Positions 54,913 to 64,000 of a stretch of DNA of 64,000 nucleotides are shown here, piece by piece. Each line of letters starts with the position of its first letter. Within the stretch, counting starts at the first letter, position 1. Location of the stretch: assembly GCF_022201045.2 (NCBI RefSeq), contig NC_068558.1, forward strand, positions 51,687,501 to 51,751,500, given 5' to 3'. The DNA is from Citrus sinensis. Lineage: Eukaryota > Streptophyta > Magnoliopsida > Sapindales > Rutaceae. Under the pieces are notes generated by a model. It did not search any database, was not told the origin of the DNA, and saw only the letters and a program-made list of their open reading frames with translations. Made by a program: the position numbers and the translations under genes.

Positions 54913-57341
54913 ATTAATTATTAGTATCAGAGCTGCTTTGCTTAATTTTCTTAGATTCAAATTTACATAACATGTAATCGTACTTCTTCTTAATAATTTC
55001 TTTTCAAATCGATTGCCCCGTTTACCCTTCTTTCTTTCTTTCTTTCTTTATTTATTAGTTCTTTTTTCTTTTGTAATTTAATCTGAAATGAATCTTCCAT
55101 ATCAGAATTAGCATGCAGATACAGTATAAATTATAAATTATTAGCTGAATAACTTGATCAACTATCTCTACGAATTGAAATTCCCAGACAAACAGTATTG
55201 ACAAGTTTAATTTATTCAGAAAGACTGCTTTCTTTTTTGACCAAGAAAAGGTCATAAATTACGAATGGTAAAAGAGAAAGAAGGGGGGATATGTATGTAT
55301 GTTGCTTTAGATTCCTCTCTTACTACAAGAACCAATCAAGTACATATTCATTTTGTGATTTTCTTTTTAATCTCTCTGAATCAAGGGAACTAATTAACAC
55401 ACACATATATATACCCATTATCTAGTAAGAAATCCCTTACTTTAATAAGATAAAATATAAGAAAAACACATACTCTAATGATGTAGCATAAAATGATTGG
55501 TTGAATAAAAATGTACAATTAAAAAGAATCATATAGATTATGTGGAATTTTCATTCACTAAATCATACTATATCACATCAATTTGTCGAAGAATTTGTGG
55601 ATATAGTATTGATCATTGACTTTTTCACTAACTCTCTGCATAATATTCAAATATGGTCCGTCTTAAATGATACAAAATGTAATTATGCAAGAATTAAGTA
55701 ATACATTATTTGTAAACTTTAATTTCTGAGTGTCTTTTATGCGAACAATAAAGATTCAAGTGATAAGAATTAATCTAATTTACTATTTGGCTTTGGTTAA
55801 AGAAGATTTATATTTTTCTTGTTGTTTTCTAATAGAAAACTCAACTGATTAAGTGAAGGAAATATATATTAAAGTTTTAACTATAGTTTCATCTTGTAAT
55901 TACCCAATTTTGAAGGTCAGTATACCCGCTGATCGTGGCACTTTGCTTGTCGAGTAAATATAAAAATAGCAATACTTTTGGAGCACCTAAATTTTTTTTC
56001 TTAACATAGAACAAAGGGAGATTGCTAGCTTCCTCACGATGAAATCAAAATGTAACTACTTACTCCCCTATTGTTTTGATAATGACAAATAACCCTCCTA
56101 CCAGCATAATTTTATAATATTGTCTTTACTTTCAAATATATTTTTATACATACTTATTGTAAATTAAATAAATCATACAAATAAAAATTAAACTAACATT
56201 TCAAATAGAAATTAAACTAACATTTTAAGTACTAATAATAAAAAAATGTATATTTTGGGCCACGTGGACAAAAGATGAATAATAAGTATTTTTCTTGTAT
56301 TTTTTTACATATTTTTCTCTATAATAAATATATATATATTTTAATTCACAAGATAAATTATCAAACAAATGGCATGTTCGCTCTTTTTTTTTTTCAGATT
56401 TATTGGTTCTAGGAATATTTTTTGTTATTATGAAAATAGGAGAGGTTAAGTTATATATATTTATTTCAATAGAAAGGAATTGACAATTTCTCTAAAATAA
56501 AATATCAAAAAGAGCCAACAGTGCCCGGTAACCCATTGCCCTTATATTATTATTATGGATCCCATAATATATTAGAAAAAAGAACGGTAACAATTTGTAC
56601 AAAAATATAATTCATATATCAATTATTTAGGACAAATTCTTTGGGTTCCAGTACCGGCCTGAAGGAATTATCTCGAACTTAAAACAATAACAACAATATT
56701 CCCCCCTATCGTTTATTTAAGAGACAAAATGTGAATTTAGAGATTTCATATAGATTTAGAAACTCTGGATTTGAATGATCACCTGCCCACAAATTCATAA
56801 CACCCAACCCAAAGAAAAAAGAAATATTGAAACAAAACAGCCATACAAGGAGAGAAATGACAGAAGAATCCGTGCTTAGAGATTATGCAGTCGAAGAATT
56901 TTTTTTTAAAAAACATTTGTAAATGACACGTGAATCCCTGCTTAAAGAGGGGAAATATTCCGGATACATAACAATCACTGTTATTATTATTATTTTTAAA
57001 AAAATCCCGTAAGTGTTGAGGATATTACCTCACATCCATTAAGAATAACTTCTAAGCTAATAAGAAAAATTTAAAGTAATACTTATATCTTAAGTTAGCG
57101 TTATGATATTAGAGTCAAACTTATACACAAGTGGGTGCATAATATTTTTTCAAGTGTCGAGGATAATATCTTATATAGATTGAGAGTAGTTACTGGACTA
57201 ATAAATATAAACTTAAGGCAATAAATTAAATTTTGAGTATAAGTTAAACTCATAGGCTTTTAAACAATAAAATTTTACTTAGGCTGAAAAAAGCAGCTCT
57301 TGTAACTTGCACTCCATTTAAAAACATGCAAAAAAAAAAGA
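54913..57341. other. Gene-free stretch downstream of ERF copy 3
   Basis: It holds the 3' flank of the ERF, a (TTTC)n tract at about 55030-55048 and a degraded short MITE at about 55486-55622. No gene is supported. Confidence 0.5.
55486..55622 (-). mobile_element. Short MITE of the GAGTAATRATA family, degraded copy 4
   Basis: On the minus strand it keeps ATCCACAAATTCTTCGACAA, ATTGATGTGATATAGTATGA and CAACCAATCATTTTATGC, in the order found in the other copies. Its termini are decayed. Confidence 0.45.
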
Positions 57342-57982
57342 GGGAAAATGACATTCAACCCCCCAACGTTTAGGAAAATGGACAAAAAACTCCTCAACGT
57401 TTCAAAAAAGACTTATAACCCCCTTTCCGTTAACAAACACCGTTTGTTTTAACAGTAAATTTATTTTTAATTTTTAATTACTATTATACCCTTATAATAA
57501 AAAAATTAATATATTAATTTGAGATATATGACAATTAATAATTTTTTAAAAGCTTAAAATTGAGATACAATTATTTTTTTGCCAAAATTATTTACTATAA
57601 ATTATACCTTTCTAACAATAATAATATCGTTCTGATTCCTCAAAGAAAAAGGGTTTAATCAAATTTCGTTTTATTAATAATAATCACATATGAAAGGTTT
57701 GATCATTAGAAAGGTATAATTTATAGCAAATAATTTGGGCAAAAATGTAATTGTAACTCAATTTTTAGTTTAAAAAAAATTTATTAATTGTGACATGTCT
57801 CAAATCAATATATTAATTTATATTTATTATAAGGGTATAATAGTAATTAAAAATTAAAAATAAATTTACTGTTAAAACAAACGGTGTTTATTAACGGAAA
57901 TGGGGTTATAAGTCCTTTTTGAAACGTTGAGGGGTTTTTTGTCCCTTTTCCTAAACGTTGGGAGATTGAATGTCCTTTTTCC
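57342..57982. mobile_element. Long-TIR MITE, about 641 bp
   Basis: The arms (GGGAAAATGACATTCAACCC against the complement of GATTGAATGTCCTTTTTCC) are inverted for over 150 bp, including AAACGTTGAGG, TTATAACCCC and AACACCGTTTGTTTTAACAG. A-rich flanks on both sides are consistent with an A9-like target duplication but are not diagnostic. No coding capacity. Confidence 0.8.
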
Positions 57983-59512
57983 AAAAAAAAAATAACAGGC
58001 AGTGGGGCCTATATGATTTTTGTATGGGGTGTAAGTTACAGCGGCTGTAACTTAACAAGACCTGTAGAAAAAATATGTTACATGTCAAATAATATTTTAA
58101 AGACCAATATTTTGTTTGCTGCGGAGATATAGTCTTTCTCTCTGGTGGGAAATTTGGCTTTTTATTTTTATTTTTCTCTTTTTTTTTTTCTTTTTTGTTG
58201 AGTGAAGCTAGATTCTTTCTTAATGGGAATTTAATTTCGACCCATAAAAATCTTTCTCCGGTTCGTAAAGTTGTATAGACAAGCTGAAAATTGAAAATAA
58301 ATAATTATAGAAACGCGACACGTGATTATCCATTGCATGGTTGCACTATGGGCCAGCGTTTCTGCAAAGCAATAGAACTTCAATGATTATTATTTTTCAC
58401 TCGAAGCGTGACACTAAAAAAAAAAATAACTGTTAAGAAAAAGTGTATATAAGTTGTTTTATCAGAAAATAATTGAATCTAAAACGAATCGGCCAGCGTA
58501 TGATGAATCCAAGTCTAGCTACATAGGCAATTTCGTGATTGATCAGTGATTTACAGCCCATCATGTTTTTCTTTCTTACATATATAACAGAGATTCTTAC
58601 AATAATGTTACAATAATGAAGGCTTAATTATGACACATGATTAATATTTTTTTCTAGGGAGCCATGTGGACAACATAATCCGACCAAGTTGAGTACATTA
58701 TACGTGGATCGTGAGTTCGCTTTTTGATGTTTTTGTATTGTTGATGTTGTCGATGATAACTCTTGCTGATCATCAGACTTAAAAAAACTTTTCTTTTATA
58801 CCCAGAAGCAGCCAAGCAGGTCTTTATGTGAGCAAGCTTGAGAACGTGGTGAGGGCTGGGTTACGTTGGCTCATGATTCATCATACTGTAATATTAACTA
58901 ACGACAATTGTCTATTAAATGATGGAGGAATTAATTTCAACTTTTATTCATAATGAATCTAACCATAAGTGCGTCTCGACTTGACTCGATTTGACTGAGT
59001 TATTTTAAAAAAGAATTTTTCAATTAGCCATTTGAATACAAATTTTAGGAAAGGTAGAGGTTAAACACATTTAGAAAATAAACACAAAATAACCCTGAAA
59101 AAGCATCATGAAATTTTTACTCTTCCTCGAAGTCATGAAAGCCTTCTCTCTATTAGAGACAAAATTCTGCTAAGAGGCAAACTCAAAAGGCTCAACGTTA
59201 ATATTCTTTCATAACCGGGCCAGATAACAAACAGGAATCACCCAGAAATTCAAGCCCATGCATTAAGCCAAGGCCCATCATTACATGTTTCAAATCGGAT
59301 AACGAAGATCCAGTTAAAACATTATTTATTATAATTTAGAAATTAATAGAATCATGATAAACATATATATTTCGTTTGTATATGTGTTATGATTATATTG
59401 GTTTGTTGTACATATATATACCTCAAATGTACGTAAGAATTTATAATTGTTTATAAATAAGATTGAAAACTCTCCAATCTTCTTGAAGATGATCTCGACA
59501 ATAATCCAATTA
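57983..59512. other. Gene-free stretch
   Basis: At 58034-58056, TAAGTTACAG and CTGTAACTTA form a palindrome around CGG. A related GTAACTTGCACTCC lies just left of the MITE (about 57303-57316), which suggests an older element split by it. The rest is AT-rich. Confidence 0.4.
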
Positions 59513-59920
59513 TGGTGTGTTTTCGTATTGGGAATGGGAATGAAAATTAAGGAATGAGAATGAATGATGTGTTTACTTGCTTAAATGAGAGGTGGAATGA
59601 GAATCAAAGTGGTAGGCCCCACCTAAAATTGAAAATGATTATTAGAGTTTCCATTCCTACGAAGGAGGTGAGAATGAGAATCTTATTCCCTACTAAAGCA
59701 ACCATATTACCCCTACTTAAATTATGAAATTATTATTATTGTGAAAATTTTATTGTTAATAACAACAACAACAACTATTATTATTATTATTATTTATAAT
59801 CATAATATAATGATTATAAATAATAATAATAATAATACTTATAATAATTATTAATCCCAATTTCTAAGTGATCTTATTACCCGCACTTAAATTTTGAAAT
59901 TCTCATTTTATCCTTCCTTA

Positions 59921-60010
<90 letters not shown>

Positions 60011-60086
60011 ATAATGACAATAATCAACTAAGGTCCGTTTAGTAACTTGTAGTAATTTATTTCGATTCCAAAATAAAGTAAACACA
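59513..60086. mobile_element. Probable MITE with GGTGTGTTT ends, containing the (TTA)n tract
   Basis: The left end TGGTGTGTTTTCGTATTGGG and the complement of the right end (TGTGTTTACTTTATTTTGG) are similar, and TTA flanks both sides, as in PIF/Harbinger insertions. A second, similar start (ATGGTGTGTTTATTTATTGG) follows at once at about 60090, with GAATGAGAATC-type sequence shared by both. Boundaries are tentative. Confidence 0.4.
59918..60009. repeat. (TTA)n microsatellite, about 92 bp
   Basis: About thirty uninterrupted TTA units. The poly-isoleucine open frame on the minus strand is its product. Confidence 0.97.
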
Positions 60087-61776
60087 TTAATGGTGTGTTT
60101 ATTTATTGGAATAAGGAATGTGAATGGAGAAATGAGAATCAAAGGTATGTTTACTTAACAAATTGAATTTGAGAATGTAAATAAATTATGTGGATCCCAC
60201 ACAATATGGGAATAAAGAATGGAAATCTCATTTCCATGGGGGGGTTGGGAATGAAAATGAAATATAAATTTACTTTTTTATCATTCTAATTTTTTCATAT
60301 TTCCTAAATTACCTTTGTTCAAATCACAAATAATAATAATAATATTATTATTAAATTTTATTAACTTTATTATTTTAGTTATTATTAATTATTTTATTTT
60401 TATTTTTATTAATATTATCATTATTAACAATAAAAATAATTATTAAAATAATAATTAATAAAAATAATTAATTTATCATTATTAACAATATTACCATTAT
60501 TATTATTGTTGTTGTTATTATTATTATATTTGCATTGGACTGATGGTGGAATTGATAAATGTGAGATTAATAAAGAAATTAATGAGTATGTGTGTTATTT
60601 AAAAAATTAAATTAAAATTATTATTTACGGGCTTGATTTTAGTTTTAAAAGCCCAGTTATTTTAATTTGTAGTTAAAATTCTTGAGGGTGAGAATTTAAG
60701 TGTAAATATATATTGGGGGCTGGAATATAATTTACTGGGGCCATGATGACAATGTATTGAAGACTTTTGGAAAAACACAATTAAATATTAAAGAAATTTT
60801 TTCATTTCAGTAGGGACTTGAGTCCACTCGTCCTTTAACAAATCAGCCCTATAAAGTTTAAAAACCCAAGTTTGCCCTTGTTATTATATTGAGTATACAT
60901 TTATGAATGAAGATATAAATTTGTAGATATAAATGAAGATATAACATTTATTAATTGTTTTCAAGAATTGGCCTCGTAGATTGTTGACTCGTTACATATT
61001 GATAAAAATTGAGTAACTCCATTAAGGTCGCATTTGATATTGAGATTGGACACACTAACAGTTATAACCTGAAAGTCAAATTAATTTAATCAACTAATTT
61101 TATAATAAAAAAATTATAATATTTTATTTTTTTATCAAAATTATATTTACCATACACTGTTAATTTTTATTTAATAATTATAGATTTTTTTCCACGTACT
61201 GGCGCAAGCGCAGAGTCACCTTAACGGGTAGCGGTCGTACACCATTATTGACGACAATTGCCAATTGCCATGTTTGAGAAAGTCGAAAAAAAAAAATAAT
61301 ATTCAAGTAAACAAATTATATTTTCTTAATTCATGGCTTTCAAAATTGGTGGCTGGCTTTTTAGTTCCTTCGTTGTCTATGGGCATGCAACATAATGAAT
61401 GCATGAACTGCGGAGTCCGGTGATGACTTCTGTTCTTGAGTTGAAAGTAGACAAGAGTTTTCTAAACACCTGACGAACTCTTAAATTGTTGAGACTAGAA
61501 TTAATGCGAGAGGACAGTCAAGTTATTTTGTATATGCTCCGCATTAACTGCAGATAATTAAGAATATAGAGTATTTGAGTAATGCTTTTGATAGGGATCC
61601 CTCAAGTCCGTCTAGTCTGAATTTGAATTTCATTGATGTAGTATAATTTTTCAAATCCACATTTACCCATAAAAAGTTGATGAAATGTTATTTTCAAAAC
61701 AAAAAGAAAAAACTAAAAGGGTGGGACTCATTTTGAAAGGAAAACCCAGTCCCAGCCAGAGCTAATCCCTATTAAA
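60087..61776. other. Gene-free stretch on the 3' side of ERF copy 4
   Basis: It contains a second GGTGTGTTT-type segment (from about 60090) with TAA/TTA-rich sequence to about 60530, then AT-rich DNA including the presumed 3' UTR of the ERF. No gene. Confidence 0.45.
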
Positions 61777-62403
61777 TTAATTCATCCTGATCCGTTTGGG
61801 TTTCGGAGATTCACTCTGGACAGTGGATGAGGATGATGAACGAGAAGCAGAAGAAGAAGAAGGAGGAGGAGGAGGAGAAGCAGAAGAAGGCTCCAGATGC
61901 CGACGCTTATTATTAGAGCCAATAAGATGAGGAAAATTAAGCTTGGCTTTGGTTCCATGAATCTTGAAAGCGGCTCTGTCATAAGCCAACGCAGCATCCT
62001 CAGGCGTGTTATGTGTCCCAAGCCAAATTCGAGCGCCATTCTTCTTACGATCCCTTATCTCCGCTGCAAACTTTCCCCACGGCCTCTTCCTCACACCTCG
62101 GTAATTATTTGTCTCCAGTGTCTGAGTTGGCGTAACTAGTACTGTTGCTTTTACATCTGTACTAATTTCATTAATCAAAGCCTTTGCCGTGTCATTGATA
62201 TTAGGATTAGGTTTAGAGTTACCCTCTTGTGAATGAGAGTCATTCGAGACACAACAAAAGCTCGCATTAGTTGGGAAATAATATAAATTTTCATTAATAT
62301 TGATGGTTGTTTCTGAAGGATAGTCGAATTCATCGCCGAGAAGATACTGGCGGATTGATTCTAAGAGAGCAAATTCTGAATCGGAGATATTTTCTCTGGA
62401 CAT
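61777..62403 (-). CDS. Group IX AP2/ERF transcription factor, diverged (ERF copy 4)
   Basis: A single exon of 208 residues from ATG at 62403-62401. An ATG 27 bases upstream would add only MNPKKKKKK, coded by a poly(A) tract, so the downstream Met is preferred. Residues 6-22 ([17 protein letters not shown]) are the group IX motif. The AP2 domain is about 101-160 ([18 protein letters not shown] ... KLNFPHLIG). Within it, three normally conserved spots differ from the paralogues: RDRKKNG for [14 protein letters not shown] for TYDTPEG, and KIHGTKAK for KMRGSKAK. The GWISFD motif is absent. A serine tract leads to [11 protein letters not shown] at the end, the same tail type as copy 2. No frame damage is seen. 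It may have altered DNA affinity or be under relaxed constraint. Confidence 0.93.
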   Translation of the reverse strand: MSRENISDSEFALLESIRQYLLGDEFDYPSETTININENLYYFPTNASFCCVSNDSHSQEGNSKPNPNINDTAKALINEISTDVKATVLVTPTQTLETNNYRGVRKRPWGKFAAEIRDRKKNGARIWLGTHNTPEDAALAYDRAAFKIHGTKAKLNFPHLIGSNNKRRHLEPSSASPPPPPSSSSASRSSSSSTVQSESPKPKRIRMN

Positions 62404-62422
62404 TTTTTTTTTTTTTTTTTTT
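62404..62422 (-). promoter_or_regulatory. Poly(A)19 leader directly before the ATG of ERF copy 4
   Basis: On the mRNA sense strand, nineteen A residues run straight into ATG, so the start codon context is fully A. ERF copy 3 has a shorter version (GGGGAAAAAAATG). A long A tract in a 5' UTR can bind poly(A)-binding protein and change translation; the effect here is unknown. Confidence 0.6.
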
Positions 62423-62516
62423 GGGTTCAAAGTAGAAGGGGAAATGGAAGATTTTAAAACGGTTTCTTGGATTCGTCAGTGATTTTGTGTTTGAAGATAG
62501 GAGAGCATCTCCATAC

Positions 62517-62525
62517 AATTTATAA
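62517..62525 (-). promoter_or_regulatory. TATA box of ERF copy 4
   Basis: TTTATAAAT on the minus strand, about 115-122 bases before the ATG. Confidence 0.45.
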
Positions 62526-62875
62526 ACCTACTGCAAGTGTTTATGCTTGGAGCTGCATACGCAAGATGGGGTTTACACTACTGTGCTAGTACCTCTTTTT
62601 CTATTCGTTTCTTAACACATGTATGCTTTATTTAATTAATTTTGAAAATATACATACACATGTGGCAACGATGACCAGATAAAGAGAAATTATTTAAGAG
62701 AACCAAAGGCCTTCTCATTAATTATACTATATTATATATTAATTTATCAACATTTTTATTTTGATAAAAAATGGGTTAAAAAGTTTCGGTGGAAGTTATA
62801 AGAAGAATTTATAAACAACTTACTTTTTATTAAAATATCTTAGTATTTTCATACTTTCTGTACAAATTTTATAAT
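62526..62875. other. Upstream region of ERF copy 4
   Basis: Presumed promoter. No GCC box or clear repeat was noticed. Confidence 0.35.
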
Positions 62876-63075
62876 CTAATTTTTTGAAGTAACATTTTCC
62901 TTTATGAAAATATCTATCGTTAATAAAAAAAAAACATGAAAGGTCAAATTTTATGCCCTGAGTAATGTTAAAGATTTAATTTTTTGAAGTAACATTTTCT
63001 TTTATCAAAATATCTATCGTTAATAACAAGAAAAATATGGAAGGTCGAATTCTATGCCATGAGTAATTTTAAAAA
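62876..63075. repeat. Tandem duplication, 100-bp unit
   Basis: TAATTTTTTGAAGTAACATT starts at 62877 and 62977. The following AAATATCTATCGTTAATAA, GGTC-AATT-TATGCC and GAGTAAT are repeated in both. Confidence 0.85.
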
Positions 63076-64000
63076 TCTCAACAATCAAGTCTCAGATAAA
63101 ATAGTATTCACGCATTGGATGAAAGAATATTCATTTTAAAAATTAAAAAATTCACCATGCATACCTAAACAATACATAATAATTAAGATTTAAGTTATTA
63201 GTTAATAATTAGAAACCCTAATATTATTATATCTGATTAAGAATGACATTCAATTTGATACAGACGCTGTTGCCCATTTCTCGGAGAAACAATTGATCTG
63301 CTACGTAACATAACGTAACGCACAAAGACGGCTCTCAATCCGCGTGCTATAGGCGGCTCATCCTTAGCGTACTTTTGCGGTAGCCTAGGACCCACCGGCC
63401 CCCGCTAGGTCCTAATGTCTTATTACAGCTTAGTACCATGAAAACTAATAAAAATTAGTCCAAATTAGTCCCCGGCTCCTCACTGACTCGTTGCAATTCC
63501 CAATTAGTCTTCATGTTTATAAAATTATCTAAAACATCTTTGTTGCATATTTGTTTTTAATAATTTGTGGTTTTTGTTCTGGGCTTCATTTATATTAATG
63601 ATTTAATTTTTTTTTGTCTGATTGTAGTGACAATTCTTTCGCTTAAGTTCTGTTATCTTGTTGCTGTTGTTGTTAGTTTTCTTTTCTCTTTTTTATTGGG
63701 GTGTAAGGTGTATGCACGCATTGCACTTTATTTTATTTTTTAGACTTTTGATTATTTGAGAGGTACAGTTTCTTATGCTATCAGTTTGGTATTTTGGTAC
63801 AGTTGCAACATTTAAAATAATTACTGTCAACTATACTGTAGAAATAACTTGTAAAGTATTGTGAATTTTATATATAATTATATGTTTAATAAATCTTATT
63901 GTTAAACTATTGTAAGAATATAATAATTAAATTAGACATAATGTTAAACAAATTTTATTTACACATTTATAAAAATATATATATAATTATTTTTTATTGC
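63076..64000. other. Right edge, gene-free
   Basis: Positions 63250-63500 are less AT-rich (CCTAGGACCCACCGGCCCCC) and could be the start of a neighbouring gene or an old repeat, but no coding frame is seen. The last 500 bases are AT-rich. Confidence 0.4.

Noticed and set aside
59918..60142. Poly-isoleucine frame
   Set aside because: Translation of the (TTA)n microsatellite.

Overview
The window is nuclear DNA of a flowering plant, almost certainly a eudicot. It is AT-rich, its genes have GT-AG introns, and it carries plant-type transposons (FAR1-type MULE, hAT, copia and gypsy relics, SINEs, long-TIR MITEs) and plant-specific group IX AP2/ERF transcription factors. A Citrus-like or other woody eudicot would fit, but the species cannot be named from the sequence alone.

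Layout. 1-1767: a three-exon minus-strand gene for the plant homologue of C2orf69, an alpha/beta-hydrolase-like protein. 2744-2817: tRNA-Val(AAC). 3.6-5.6 kb: a hAT-like MITE, a MITE relic and a solo LTR. 5.6-13.3 kb: a decayed gypsy integrase split by a 6.8-kb Mutator-like element (MULE, 6169-12961). The MULE has a perfect 9-bp target duplication, inward-facing TATA boxes inside both terminal inverted repeats, and two convergent genes: a small GRF zinc-finger/membrane-anchor protein (+) and a FAR1-type transposase (-) broken by one in-frame TGA. 14.0-62.4 kb: four intronless group IX ERF genes (14002-14766 -, 29020-30003 +, 54211-54912 +, 61777-62403 -), separated by long gene-free stretches.

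The gaps between the ERFs are mostly transposon debris. They hold a rearranged copia element, a solo LTR with U3 tandem repeats, two SINE-like insertions with 13-14-bp target duplications, at least five long-TIR MITEs (three with perfect 9-bp duplications), three hAT-type elements with 8-bp duplications, a four-copy short MITE family, several local tandem duplications and many microsatellites. I found no fifth ERF, no ERF pseudogene and no other convincing host gene between 30 and 54 kb.

How the parts fit. The ERFs are paralogues from local duplication. They share an N-terminal leucine-rich motif and the AP2 domain, and differ in a GWISFD motif and a C-terminal SPKPKR tail. They probably act in ethylene, jasmonate or stress signalling through GCC-box promoters. 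The MULE resembles maize MuDR in layout (two convergent genes driven from the TIRs), but its second gene encodes a GRF-type protein. This is the most system-like and least expected feature of the window.
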